Assembly: GCF_002234675.1 (NCBI RefSeq)
Contig: NC_019875.2
Span: 26,524,318-26,588,317, forward strand
Length of the DNA: 64,000 bases
Direction of reading: 5' to 3'
Source: Oryzias latipes
Taxonomy: Eukaryota; Chordata; Actinopteri; Beloniformes; Adrianichthyidae
Part shown: positions 24,401-37,640 of the stretch, piece by piece
How positions within the stretch are numbered: position 1 is the first letter of the stretch
How the letters are laid out: each line of letters opens with the position of its first letter
Notes under the pieces: model-generated
What the model saw: the letters and a program-made list of their open reading frames with translations, nothing else
What the model was told of the DNA's origin: nothing
Databases searched by the model: none
Position numbers and translations under genes: made by a program

Positions 24401-26769
24401 GGCCTCAGCCGTATAAGAGTGTAAACACATGTGGTCTGACAACTACTTGACAGGTCAAGAGTCTAAGTCAGTCCACTTTTAGACATCCTGGATTCAGCTT
24501 CTGCTGCTTTTCTGGTGTTGAAAATGAGAGGATTCAAACAGACGACGCAATCTACGAAGTGCTGCAACTGCAAAAAAAAAAAAAAAACAACAACCCAAAA
24601 CTGAATGATTTATAAATAATTTCAATTCAAGTTTGCTTCATCAACGAGGATGTCGAACTGAGACAAATCTGCTCGCATTTACGTTTCCTTTTGATTCTTG
24701 CACATGCCTCGTCCTGCATATCTGATCTCAAAGAAGTGCCTCAAGTGTCTTTTCTTTCAAAGCAAGACGGAGAAATATTTGCAGGGTGGGGGACATGTTG
24801 GCGGACAGTATAAGGCCAGCAAGACAGGGGCCGTGTCTTCTCCTGCTGCGAGGGTACATAAAGGTTTCACCTTTCTGATGCGGGCAGTGAAGACGCTGCC
24901 AGCAACGCGCGTTTCATTTTCAGCTGCAGTCATAGGATCAAGATCTTACAACATGAGCTTCTAAACAAATTTATGGTGTTTTTTTAATTACAGCCAGAAT
25001 ATTAAAAAAAAAAAACATTTTAAGGTGTCTTCCATTTCTTAAAAAAAAAAAAAAAAAACTTTATGATTTAAAATTTTGACCAAATATAATAAAACTTTCA
25101 TGCTGCTGATACTTAATATATATAAGTATACGCCATTTTAATGATCCCTTCTTGTAGGTAAAAAAAAAAAAACGATTGAAAAAACAATACAAATGAATCT
25201 GGAAATTGGAGTTTTAAAACATATGTATTGCCTTCTAAAGAGAATGGAACTCAACTTTGTTAGAAACAGAATAAGCATAAAAATGCATAAAGTGTTAAGG
25301 TTTAAATGATTGATTTCAAGCAATTTCTGCAATATAAACAAAATATAAAAATACAAATGTATTAAATCTCAATAGTAAATCAATTCATCAGTTAATAAAA
25401 AAGATGCCATCTCTTGACGCTATATTTGCTTCTAAGCATACGTAGACATATTTGCACTTTTACATATATAGTACACACACGACACATTGAATCCATTAAA
25501 TATGGTTGTCAAATAGTTTGATTAATCAAATAATGCCAACTTTTACTCTTCATAAATTTAGAAAAAGGGATTTTTTTTCAAGGTAATTCAGAAATCTTGT
25601 GTTTTGATTATAGAAGAGCAGAAATATCTTGTTTTATGTAATAAAATAACATTTTCAAATTGGTGTTAAAAGATAAAACTCAAAAGCATGAATCGAATAT
25701 TTTAACCATACTCTTTGTCAGTCTGTGTAGGACAGGGGCAACATATATTAATATAACATTTAAAAATGGAAATATATAAGATTATAGCCTTTTAGGCTCA
25801 TTTCTATCTTTAATTCCATCTCTAATTTCTATATTTATTGCTTTAATTTTGTCCAAATGTGGTGATGGGGTCTATTTTAACTTATTACTGGTAATGAAAT
25901 TTTCAATTCAACAATGAGATGATCATCCGTCAGCAGAGGAATCATCCATCTAACATCCTCTAAAATGAACTTCTTTATAAAGGATGAGATTCTGGTGCTA
26001 AGTGAGTTTTAATCGACACAAGCCTTAGTGAATGATACAAAAGACGTAACAAGTTTCAAATGAGTTAAAATGAAAGCCTACATATGTTGATGCATGCAAA
26101 ACTGAAAACAACTCTAAAACGCAACTTTCTTGTCATCTACATTGAGCTATCAAAACTATTTTCTTTACAACTGTCCAAGATTTTTGGTGAACTTATTCAA
26201 TTAAGTTCGGTATTTTAGGATTTTATTTCTGAAAGTTAGTTACCCCTCCGTGCTGCATCTGCACTGAAATATGAAACACTCTTTTTTGTCTATTACTTGG
26301 CCAAAATATAGTGAAGCTATGATTTTTTTCTTTTTTTCAGAGGGGAAGCCGTCATGGTCGCCATCAACACACTTCTTTTTCTTGGCTGACTTACACAGAC
26401 TTTGACATTCAGATGAGACCATATTTTTTTAGTTAGAGCATAAGGTCAATTAAAGAATGCAGTTCATAAAAAGACAGATAAGCTAAATGTATATAGTATG
26501 ACACATCCAGAAATGGATTGAAAAAAATGTGCTGGTTTAAAAGAAATGTCAAATAGTTAGAGGGGGACCTGGTTGCAGACAAAATGGCAGCAAGACATCA
26601 GTCAGAAAAGGAAATGCTACATGTTTTCAGAATTGTGGCACCTTTTATTGAAATCTTTTCATGTGAATTAACGGTTCAGTGCGCAACATGAGCTAAAAAC
26701 AGAGCAAAGACTCTAATAGTTTTAGTCCTTTCAAAAAGGATATAATTTAAAGTGTTCAGATTTGTAAAA
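21177..26769. other. gene desert, first stretch after foxc1
   Basis: No gene recognised. It contains short AT microsatellites (near 21370), a poly(C) tract at about 22374 and several A-runs (24367, 24571, 25041, 25158). Unique-looking stretches at about 22,500-24,500 could include conserved enhancers, which cannot be judged from one sequence. Confidence 0.45.
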
Positions 26770-26773
26770 CTGT

Positions 26774-27020
26774 TACACCGGAGCTTTAGCTCCAGTGTTT
26801 ACATGCCTTAACAACCCTAACTTTTCAACCCTTAACATGATCAGTGCATTCTGTTGCAAAGAAAAGCGGCTACGTCCTGCTATGTAACACTTTTAATGCA
26901 TATGCTTTGAATTGTTCCTTACCGGCTTTTCTCTGCCGATCAGCTGATTCACGTTGATCGCATAAGTAATTACGATCAGGGCAAACCCGGCTTTGACGGA
27001 GACTTCTCTGGTGTAAACGT
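26774..27020. repeat. unclassified modular repeat, copy 1
   Basis: It opens with ACACCGGAGCTTTAGCTCC, a near-palindrome, then GTGTTTACAT and a word like AACTTTTCAACCCTTAACAT. Near 26920-26990 a related block appears in reverse orientation (CTTTTCTCTGCCGATCAGCT). The same words recur near 37450, 39966, 40490, 49196 and 53330, so this is a dispersed family made of about 40-bp blocks in both orientations. Confidence 0.5.
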
Positions 27021-30000
27021 TTTTATGCTGAAAAAAACTGTAACTCTTAGGGTCACCAGTTAAATGAGTGTTTTTGGACCAAAGTGGGGAGTCGTGAACT
27101 TCTGGTCCTGGATTCCTGTTCCAGCTATTGAAGTTTGCAACCAGGGCCACTTGAATAATTCGGGCCTGAGATGTGTGTTGGCCTACAGGATGGACACTGG
27201 TGTCTTGAGGACAAACTGGAGTCAAAATCATTGATTTAATGTTGAAATTTGATTTTCTCTTGAAATGGACGTTTAGAGATCTGCTCTTTGGTAAGTATAA
27301 AGGTAAATATGACTGCTATCAAGTTGTATGTCTAAAAAGGATGAGCAGTCAACTGGAATTGGCTTATCTTCTATTAATGAAGATGTTCGAATCGTCTTCA
27401 CTATTAAAAAACAATCTAAATCCAGTTAACTTCTTATTTTATTTTTATTAATAATTACAACTTGGATGGAATTCCTCTGGATAAATGAGAATCAACACAA
27501 ACAGTCATTTCTCTTCAAAAGGACTCTAAAGTACAGTCAATCTAAGCTGTATAAATTTGAACCTAACTTTCAGTTAACTACTTTAGGCTTTAATTTTACT
27601 TTTGTATTCCTTTTACATATTCAAAATAAGACACTAAAACCTCTCTAGCTCTTGACTTTGAAACTATCAGATCAATACCATCTACAGATACAGATAACTG
27701 ATAATTTCTAATTGGTGATTTTGTTATTCTTCTCTCAAGTATATTACTTGTTATCCTAAAAACAAATACCAACAAAAACTGGCCAGGAAACAACTTTTTT
27801 GTTTAAGGTTAAAAATACGAGACCGCAATTTGTAAAATCACCGTGCTGCTTTTGCTAAGGGTAACATGCACGACTCCCGGCTCCTCTGGTCATGTGACTG
27901 ATGTTCAATATGCAGTGGCCTCATAACCACCATATCAAAAAAACACACATGCACTTTTATTTTGTCATTTATTAATTTGTAACCAATACTTTCAAGGGGT
28001 AGTCGATACCAAAATTGTTGTACGGATATCAATACTTCTATACCTTGGTGTCGATATCCCTATACTAGAAAAATCTTGGGAAACAAAGTCATAGATGTTT
28101 CCTAAATTGTTTTCTCACTCCTACTTTACGCTACAAACTGTTGTGCGTCTTGGGCAACCTCAGTTTGAAAAGGTTATTAATGGGACAAAAATAAATCTCA
28201 TATCCGACGATCAAAATGTGCAAAGACAAAAATAACATTCATGTGTTAATTCTCGGGTTTGTTTGGAATCCCCACAGTAAGATTGTAACTTGACACAAGG
28301 TGACTTCTGTGTCTAATCCAAGAATTCTTTTTTGTTTTTGCTTCACAGTCCTGGTCTACTGAACATAAAATTGTTGGGCTGTGTTTTTCAGTTGCTGTGA
28401 ATGCTAGCCAGAGGCTGTGCCCACAATGCAATGTGATGGAGATGTCACTTGTGTAAATATTTTCCTCCCTCCAGTCTAGCCTTTCAAAACTCAATTTGCA
28501 AATCCCATCAGATAGGAATTTCCTCCTCTGCACCAGCAGAAAGAACACTGGACTGCAACTTTCTTATCAGCAGCAGCAATCCTGCATCATGTCATGCCCA
28601 TACAGAGGAAATAGAATCAAAATAAAAGTGGCACACATTCTAAAATAAAATCTTCTAAACCCCTGAGTTCTGTTTTAATATTGCGTTCTTGTCAGGGAAA
28701 AGGTGATGTAAAACTAATTTCTTGTCCTAAAACTCCCTCCACATAATTTTGTTTTTTCTCTTCTTGCATGATAAGACCACTTAAGCTGTAAGCTGTGTGT
28801 AGGTCTGAGCAGGAAGCAAAGCAAAATCAGTTGTGTAGTCCATTAATGACAGCTCTGCTGCCGCCAGAGCTGAGAACAATGGCCACAGCCCTGTCCTAGT
28901 AATGGAAAAACTTGGTCAGTCTGTAATCTTACTTGCAATGACAGAATAGATAAAGTTAGGAGGAAAATGAGGGAAGTAATCTAGATATTGGTTTTACTGC
29001 CACGCAAAAGCAATGTGGTCATATATGAGACATTAAAAGATAAATCGATGACCTGTAGGTCTGATTTAAAAAGGAATTTTTTGGCCTGAATGGCCTGCTG
29101 AAGCTCTATTTACCAAAACGGACCTGGTTGCCGTGTACAGTGCATCACCGAAAAGTGCACATTCCTGCCATGGCTTTCTTAACACAGCAGGAAACCTAAC
29201 CCCGGTCGCGCAAATGCAAAGTAAAGGCTAGATACACAGTGAAAACAAACAAAGCCTTGTTAATGCAGGGCCACAGCATACATTATTGTGGTGGGGGCAT
29301 TTCTGACTTTGAACGCCGATACATTCCGCTCTCAAATTACACACACAGGGGAGAAAAAGCAATCAATAATGTGGTCATTTGTGTGAAAATGACCGCTGGT
29401 AAAGATGTAATGATGATAGATTGAATTGCTTCTGTGCAGAACAGTGCTCAAGCTTCTAAAAAAAAAAAAAAAAAACTAAACACAAAGATTTTCTGGTCAA
29501 AGCAACACACACAAACACACTTTGGCGCACGCTTTGTCTTAGACAGGATACTGTGAGTACATCTCAGTGTTCGCTCACTCACTTTGCAGGGGAAGTTGGT
29601 TCTTGTGGTTGTTGGATGACATCAGCCCTGCAAAAGTGACACCATTTATCACCGACCACTGCGCATGGAGGCATTCATAACATCCTGACAGGAAGATCTT
29701 GTGGAAAATAATCACTTGGGCTTGGATAACTTTTGTTCATTATTTAAAGAGCCTTGTTCTAATGAAAAACACTTTTATTCCAACCCGCACTCAGGATTGC
29801 ATTTTCTGTGTGTCTGAGTTTAAAGCATTTTCAAAAGTTGTGCACAAAACATTACACATCAACCAAATACAGTGTACACTTCTTCATTTCCATCATCTCT
29901 TATAGAAGTGCGTCCATCTGTGTGATTCATACGCCGGCAAAGGAAAGGAAAGATGAGAAAATCTTTCCAGAACCCAAAGGTTAGTCGTCCTTTTCCTGTT

Positions 30001-31689
30001 TCAGAGCCTGCAGGAGCAATTGGTAAATGCCCTCTTCTCAGTTTCGGTCTCTTTTTGTCCTGGAGTGAGAGTGGAGCTTTTGTCATATGTCAGACGAGCA
30101 TGGACTGCAGCCAAGCCTGTCTGTTGGTCTTCCTATTTTGACACCCCAAAGCACCTGCCCTCACTGAAGCATGACAGGGAGCACAGAGAGAACAATAGAG
30201 AGAGGGCTGCTTTGCAGCCACTCCCCTCTGGCTGATCATGCACGGACGGCCTCTCTCTCAGGCCTATTAAAGGTCAGTGTAGCTTTACCACACTCCAAGC
30301 TCCTGGAGGACACATCCTAATGGACCTCACCAGTTCAACACACAGTTTTTCCTCTCAGACGTTTCCCCTTTTACTATCAAAGATCATAATAGGGGGATAT
30401 CCCAGAAGGAAATGCCTGAAGGAGGTGCTTGTGGTTTCAATCTCCTCCCCATTACTTTTAGCATTGTGGTGGGTGTTATCAGGCTTATTTAATGGAGTGC
30501 TGATAATAGGATGTCAGAAGAAATCTGAGTGCACCTAATTCTTACACTTTTCTCAGCTTTTTTTTTTGTTTGAAAGGGGGGGTGGTGTGGAAGTAAAAAA
30601 TATCAAGCTAACTCTTAAAAAAGGTCAGGAACTTTTTCTTAATTAGCGAAAGGGGGTTCAAAAAAGCATGTCACATTGATTTAAAAGAGAAACTTTGCTT
30701 ATTTGTTTTGAAAAGGGTTTAAAGATTGCACTTTTTTGTAGGCGTGTCTGAGACTTCAAACAGGAAACCTGAACTTCGAGTCTGGCAAGGAGTTGTGATG
30801 CGACATGTTGCTGACATCTTAATTTAGGGTGTCAAATAACAGCTGGAGAAACATAATATTTTACATTTTACCTTCAGTCAAATCCCCTTCCTCACTTTGT
30901 AAATCTTGTCAAATATACATAGAAGAAATCAGACGCAAAACAAAGAGATTGCATATATTCTATCTCTAATTGTATGGCTGGAAGAGGAGTGAAAATAAAA
31001 GTGACGCACACAAAAGCAGGCGTGTTCTGTTATATTAGCCGTTGCATTCCAGGCCTAAGTCTGACTGAAAGAAATGATTTAGGTCTTTCCCTGTTGATAA
31101 ATGCATACCTTCACTGCAGTATTATGAGGGGGTTCAGGGAAAGAACGATGAGGCACCTGAAGCACTGAAACCAAGTAGACAGGCCGCTCTGGTGATATTT
31201 ATGCAGCACCTAGTTTGTCTCTGATGTTGTGTAGACAGATAAATCTCTTTTTTTATGGCAATTCCATCATCACGTTCAGGAGACAGAGCGCCTGCTGCCA
31301 CAGTGCTGATGACTCACCCCTATCACTGCTGTGCGGAGGCCTTCAGTACAGAAGGGTTGCGTCTGACCGCCTGCCCAACTTATCCATCAAGACAGTGAAA
31401 GGCCTTCATTTGTTTTTTCTTTTGGCTGAAATGGGGTGTACTCATGTGGGCAGCTTTGGACATTTGTAAAACACCTTCAACAAATATTACAATTTGCTCA
31501 CATAGGCCTGTTTGAAAGAAAAAAACACAAAGTTACACAAAAACTACTTCAGCAATACCAAAGGAGACCCCCCCCCCCGAAAACCGTATTCAAGAATGTA
31601 AATAGCAAAAAAGACACTTGATGAAAGAAAAATTAGGATCGAAAAAAATCTTTGACCTTGAAAAAGTCATGTTAAACAGATCATGATAA
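27021..31689. other. gene desert, no gene seen
   Basis: About 4.7 kb without a supportable coding region, RNA gene or clear transposon. Short A-runs near 29458 and a C-run near 31569 are the only simple repeats noted. Confidence 0.45.
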
Positions 31690-32093
31690 AATACGATATT
31701 TTGGTGTATATGAAGTCTTAGTTTTTTAAAAGATTAACAGTGCGCCTTATTTAATCAATGGTGGTTGACTTTACTGATGTTGAAGCAATTTTGAGAGATT
31801 CAGGAGGCTCTGAAAAAACATTATTCTGTTTTTTTATGGGTTGCAAACACAGTTGGGTGTTGTACTAACACAGCCAGGGGCGGGGCTATCGGGGGGCAAC
31901 CCACAAAAGCAAAAAGTTTTGCCACAAACGTGCCAAAAACAAGTTCTAGATTTACTGTGAACCTAGCTGATAAAGTCGGACTGATTGACTCTCGCTTAAT
32001 GTGTCTTTAGGTTTGCTGTGCTGTATAGATGACATAGGTTCAAATATAGACCATTCATTGATGGTGCGCCCTATACTGTGGAAAATATGGTAT
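31690..32093. mobile_element. possible mariner-like MITE
   Basis: The left end reads TACGATATTTTGG, and the right end on the opposite strand reads TACCATATTTTCC, giving imperfect inverted termini with TA at each edge. Inside are GTGCGCCTTAT and GTGCGCCCTAT blocks that I associate with a fish DNA-transposon family. No coding capacity. The edges and class are tentative. Confidence 0.35.
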
Positions 32094-32194
32094 AATGTCC
32101 AAAAACTTTGTTTGTTTCCGAGGAACAGCATTGATGTTTGTTTCTATTTGAACTACAAATAAGTAACTGAACCCTTTTTATTTTATTTTGCCAA

Positions 32195-32470
32195 CTCAGT
32201 GGCCTTGTGGAAGAGTGTCCACCCTGAGACTGGAAGGTCATGAGTTCAAATCCACAATGGACTCTAAAAGGGGGGCCCAACGTCTCCCTGCTTGACACTC
32301 AGCATTAAAGTGTTGGATTAGGGGGGGTGAACCACCAAATGGTTTCCAACCGTGGCTGTGTCTGCAGGTAACCGCTTCCTCCGGGGATGGACCAAATGCA
32401 GGAAACAAATTTCACACATCTATGTGTGACACCCAATGGGGCTTCAACTTTTAACTGTAACTTATATCTT
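32195..32470 (+). mobile_element. tRNA-derived SINE
   Basis: An A-box-like TGGCCTTGTGGAAGAGTG (from 32200) is followed by the B-box-like AGTTCAAATCC (32243-32253), at tRNA-promoter spacing. The body has CTGCTTGACACTCAGCATTA and ACCACCAAATGG, and the tail AATGGGGCTTCAACTTTTAA is typical of this teleost SINE. It is transcribed by RNA polymerase III when intact and mobilised by a partner LINE. It shows scattered differences from what I remember of the family. Confidence 0.7.
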
Positions 32471-32997
32471 ATCTTAACTTATAAATTTTTATACTGATCA
32501 CACTAAATAAAGCAGGAAATTGTTTAAAATGAAAAAAAAGATAGTTTTTTTATTGCAAGACCAGTCAGTTTGACCCAGAACATGGAGAGTTAAAAGAGGT
32601 GGGTTAAAAAAATACAACTCTTTTTAATTGGAAGGACACCCACCAAGAGTATTGGTTACAGACCAAAAGAAAAAGGTTACGAGATCACAAATGCAACTGG
32701 TTAAAATACGCTTGCAGAAAAGCATGGCTGGGCAAGCTACAGCCCTGAGAAAGGAGCTTTAATATCTGGATGGGGCAAGACGTAGAATTACCAGTCATTT
32801 GCTTCTAAAGAACCTGGTTAGGTGGTTTGGCCTTCTGGTTGCCACCTGGACTCTTTCCACTGCGAGGTGTTTCATAGATTTCTTACCAGTAAGAGACTTT
32901 GGTAAAAAGTTCCAGGGCAAACTGTAAGAATGATACCTCTCAGTCAACGTCCTATAGCTGAAGAACTAAGCGGTTGAAGAAAAAGAAGGTTTTGGAA

Positions 32998-33740
32998 TAA
33001 TAATAATAATAATAATAATCCATTTTATTTAACGCGCCTTTCGTGAAACCCAAGAACACTTTACAAAACAAAGGTTAAGAATAGACATTAAAAGCACAAT
33101 AATTATAAAAGGCAAAATCAAAAGTAAATCAGGATGGGAAGGCAGAAATAAACAGATGAGTTTTGAGTTTAGATCTGAAAGTTGGAAGAGAGTCTATGCT
33201 ACGGAGGTCAGGCGGGTGGGAATTCCAGAGTTTGGGAGCTGAGCAGCTGAAGGCTCTGCTTCCCATAGTGATGAGTCGGGCCGGGGGGACAGAGAGCTGA
33301 ACAGAGGAGGAGGACTAAGAGAACGAGAAGGGGTTTTGACATGGATGAGGTCGGAGAAATAAGGAGGAGCCAGGTTATGGAGGACCTTAAAGGTGAATAG
33401 GAGGAGTTTGAATTGGATTCTGGAGATTGTGGGAAGCCAGTGCAGCTGGTGGAGAACCGGGGTGATGTGACGGAAGGATGGGGTTCTGGAGATGATGCGG
33501 GCAGCTGAGTTCTGGACCAGTTGGAGCTTATTGAGAGTTTTTTGGGGGAGACCAAAGAGGAGGGAATTGCAGTAATCTAAACGGGAAGTGACCAGACTGT
33601 GAACCAGGATAGACGCAAAGGGGAAAGTGAGGGAGGGGCGTAGACGATTAATGTTATGTAGATGGAAATGGGCTGACCGAGTAATGTTATTGATGTGGGA
33701 CTGAAAAGATAAGGAGCTATCTAGGAATAACTGCTAAGTC
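32998..33740. mobile_element. teleost dispersed repeat, about 740 bp
   Basis: It begins with (ATA)n, then TCCATTTTATTTAACGCGCC and AACACTTTACAAAAC, followed by purine-rich blocks such as GTTATGGAGGACCTTAAAGG and GGGAAGCCAGTGCAGCTGG. I recognise these as a common fish interspersed family of uncertain class. The 115-residue - strand frame inside it has no known domain and is not called as a gene. Confidence 0.55.
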
Positions 33741-33954
33741 GATCCCCCACACGACCAGCCTCATCCTTGATAACAAAACGATGAATGCATTGATGGATTC
33801 CACATGTAGGGAAACTTTAAAGACAACCTCTCTTTTTTCTGAAGGAGGAAAGTAAAAAAAAAATTACTTGATAGAGCTCAACTTGCTTTAGAGTCCATTT
33901 TGGGATAAACATTTTAGAATTTAACAAACGTTCCTAATGTTTCCCAGTCCTCTA

Positions 33955-34062
33955 CAGCAGTGGTCTCCAACCTTATCCAGGCCAAGGACAGGTTTAATGT
34001 CGGAAAATACTTTCACGGACTGTACAAGGCTGAAGTGGGCGTTTGATTTTATGTTCCTTACA
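33955..34062 (+). mobile_element. fragment of a DNA-transposon-type repeat
   Basis: CAGCAGTGGTCTCCAACCTT, GGTTTAATGTCGGAAAATAC and TTTCACGGAC match the start of a hAT-like fish repeat that I recognise. Only one end is present. The TTAA-type MITE begins just after it. Confidence 0.45.
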
Positions 34063-34078
34063 TTTGAAATAACTTTAA

Positions 34079-34723
34079 AATCCCACTCCAATCATCTTTT
34101 GATCAGTTTTATTAAAAGCATTCCTAGTAGTTTTTTAATTGATTTTTGCCATTTTTTTTAGGCAAAATTTAAAAAACCTGTGTTGTCTTCTAGCACAAAG
34201 ATTGTGCAGTGTGACAGGGGTTCATCAGAAATTAGCCTCTGAATTGTGAGTGGGACTGTTGGCATGGGAGTATCCCTCCACTGATATCCCATCATCCCTT
34301 TGTTTACACTCTCTCCCATTATCTTACAGCCCCTTATGATCCCAAACTAATATTAGCATTGCGACAAAAATTGCGAGCAATATTGTAGCTATCCAGCCGT
34401 AGAGTTATAAGCCAGATGCCAGCTCAGACGAAGAAAACAAAGATGTACATGGAACTCCTTCTCTGCAAGTAGAAGCATCTAAATGGAACGGAGCAGGGAG
34501 CTTGTTGCCCACCGACTGTAGCACCTGTGTCACTGCTACAGGCTTTTTCCAACAGCGTTCTTTCATCTACTCCTGATTCCTCCTGACTTGAATAAAGACT
34601 TATTTAGATATTCAGTTTTAATCTTTAATTATTTTAAATATATGTCCTCAATTATGAGAAAATATACAAGAACATGTAAAAAAACAAAAAAAACAATAAC
34701 ACGATTTTCCTTGGAGTGGGTCT
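34079..34723. mobile_element. TTAA-flanked (piggyBac-like) MITE, copy A
   Basis: Inverted ends: AATCCCACTCCAATCA at the left, and the complement of TCCTTGGAGTGGGTCT at the right. It is flanked by TTAA (34075-34078) and TTAT (34724-34727, one change). Internal words such as GCTATCCAGCCGTA and AAGCCAGATG are shared with the copy at 49458, which proves a dispersed family. No transposase is encoded. Confidence 0.65.
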
Positions 34724-34727
34724 TTAT

Positions 34728-37449
34728 AAATTCATTAATGCAATACTTAGCTGTAGATGAAAAATTAAAAGAAACATAGCACAAATAATCTCCACCTTAA
34801 TCTCCTTGGGATTTTAGTTTAGCTACAATGTGAATAACTCCTGACAATTGTGCTTTTCTTCCATTTGCAAGTAAATAAATCTGAAGAATGTGAACCCATC
34901 AAACATAAGAAAATGGTTGACTAAACAAAACTGAGTCATAAACCATGTGAACAAAGGAGATGATAGCAGGTCGCCTGCCTTAACCAAGGCAGCTGTCAGC
35001 TTTGGCTCATGGTTTCTTACTTTGGGTCAGAGGTTGTCCAGCTGTGACTCCCTCTCCCCTTTCTTCTACTGAAACAGCAGATGTGGTCGGACCACCATGG
35101 CAAGGGCTTGACCACATCTGGCTCTGATTACAGCCAGACAATCCAGCTTTATCAACTCCATCCACTTCTCTGAGCGCTGCTAGACTTATTCTCCCAGAGG
35201 TGATGTGTGACACGTTCTCAGCTCACCAATAGTGGCTTTAATGAATGATTTATATCAGTTTATATCACCAAAAACTGGGTTAAACTTTGCTGAAGTTGCA
35301 CATCCTCCTATCTTTAAGACCTATAAATGTCTTTAAACGTTACAATAACTGGAGTAAGAATGTCCAAGCTCCTTTTATGGTAAATCATGTTCTTCTGACC
35401 CTTATTTACATCAACTTTCCACTTAAAGAAAAGGAATAAGTCTCTGCTTTTCAAACAAATCTTATGACAAATGACTTAATGATATACCACTGTCTCTGAG
35501 GTTCACTGCTGAACCACGGGCAGTTAGTCACCTTTGGTTTGCCAGCACTCCAACACGTCTCTGTTCAATCGACAAATCATTACCCCGCGCAAATAGCACC
35601 TTCGTTCGGATGAGCGGTCACATGTTTAGAGTTAGAAATATGTCACACTTGCTGAAAAAAATCCCAACATCTATAAACATAGGAGTTTGAGAAAGGATTG
35701 TGTTGCATACAGGGATCATGGGCTGCAGTTTATTTTCCCAGGGAGCCTTTTTCATTATCCCCAAACCATTTGCCAATGAAATCTCTACAGCTCGTAGCTC
35801 CTGTGGTTACATCTGGATATCTCAAATCACTTCAAACAAACAGCTCGGAGAGACGAGACTGATCTTCGTAAATATGAAAATATGGACCTGAAATTGAGCC
35901 TCTTATAAAATTTCATGCAGGGAACTGAGGAGGTTAGTTAGAACCAAGGTAAGAGTAACCCTTTTCACACAACCTTTTCTTCGCATCCCTGTAAGCTCTT
36001 GTCAGATGTGTGAACTGTCGAAGCAGCAGTGAACCAACAGACTCCTCCATCCCACTTTCCGGAGTGAAAATACAAAGCAATGTGGTTTTGCAGTGGAGTT
36101 TTTGTGGACCAGCAACAGTTCTTTTCGACAGATTAGAAAGAACTCTGTGTAAAAAATACCCTATATCTTCTCTTTTTTTAAAGTGTTCTCTGGTGTTGAC
36201 TGCCAACTAAGTTATTAGTACATCAACATTTCAGAGTGTCACATTCATTCAATGCCTTTTCTGACCTGCTGGAAGAAAACGTCTGGACGCTTATCTCAGT
36301 GCTGTAAACCTTTGAGACTCCTCTATCCTTCCAGCCTTCATCACCCACTTTAACCCCACTCAACCTTAACAGAAGGCCAGAGCTGAGCTACTCTCTGCAG
36401 GCTACCACATGTCAGGGGGGGGTCCCCTCAGCCGTCCACTTGCAGGGACGCAGACTGTGCACTAAAGCTGTCACCACTTTCATGAGCTGCCAGCACAGAC
36501 GGTTATCTTCCTCACAGAGGACATCCCACCAAAAATCTGATTATTCACCATTAATTCCAAAACGCTATTGATGACGCAACAGCAGGGGGGAAAATGGTCA
36601 ATATCTGTGGCTAAAATTACCCCAAGAGATAACAAGTAGGTTTGAGAATTTTAATTTAAGCTTTTCAAGCTCATATTTGTTTATTTACACTTTGAAATCT
36701 CTTTATAATATTTAAAATAAGCAGGAAGGTCTTTCTAAAAACAAAAAAATACTGACAACAACAGAAACCTGCACATGTTTTCCTTTCAATTTGCAGAAAA
36801 AAAAAATTCTGTCTCTGTCACAGAAATCAAATACATTTAATTCACCAAACAAAGATCAAATATTGTTTTTTTTTGCTGAATTCTAATCTTGCTCCATTTT
36901 TTATTGGCAACTTTTCAAGTTTTCAAATTGAGAGAAAGTACAGAGGCCTGAATGCCCTTTTAGTCTTTAGGGGGAAAAAAAAATCTAACTTGAAGCAAGG
37001 AAACTACAATCTTTCTTTGAGTGCAAAAAATCCGATCAGATGGGCTGCCAACTGGCTGAAGAGTTTGCAGCTTTTTAGGTGTCATCAAAGTCCCCCAGTT
37101 GGTTAAAACTCCAACATGTGTGAGAGTGTTTTCTTTTGGGGGAGGAGTAAAGTTCTTGGGGACTGCAGGGAGCTAATTAGAAGCTATTCTCTAACTTGGG
37201 GCCAAATGGAGTAATTATCTGGCCGAGTGAGTAGATAATTCCCTCCCATTCATCTCCCACTGTCAGGGTCTCACTACATGGGCTGAGGACATGCTGGAGA
37301 TTTTAGACGCCCTTTTATTCCCCCTCTCCCCCAGTTGTCACATCTCACCTTTACAGAAATACTCCAATAATTTAGCATTACCTGATGTTTCTCCCATGGT
37401 TTTAATTCCCAACTGCAGGGAAGACACACAAATAGCTCTAATCAACCCT
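34728..37449. other. gene desert, no gene seen
   Basis: No supportable coding region, RNA gene or clear mobile element. Confidence 0.45.
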
Positions 37450-37640
37450 ATAACACCAGAGCTTTAGCTCCTGTCTTCTTTGAAGTACCATAACTTTTCA
37501 ACCTTTTATGCACTTAATGTTATTCCTGTGGATTTTGAAATGGAGAGAAGCAGCTTTGCAACAATTTCTTAACATAAAGATTTGCTCAAAGCCACTTTTC
37601 TTTATGTCAGAATCCATTGAAATTACATTGACTGCGTAAA
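37450..37640. repeat. unclassified modular repeat, copy 2
   Basis: TAACACCAGAGCTTTAGCTC is followed by CCATAACTTTTCAACC and AGAGAAGCAGCTTTGCAAC, the same word order as the copy at 26774. Confidence 0.5.

Noticed and set aside
33208-33555. 115-codon frame on the - strand
   Set aside because: It lies inside a dispersed repeat and shows no known domain.
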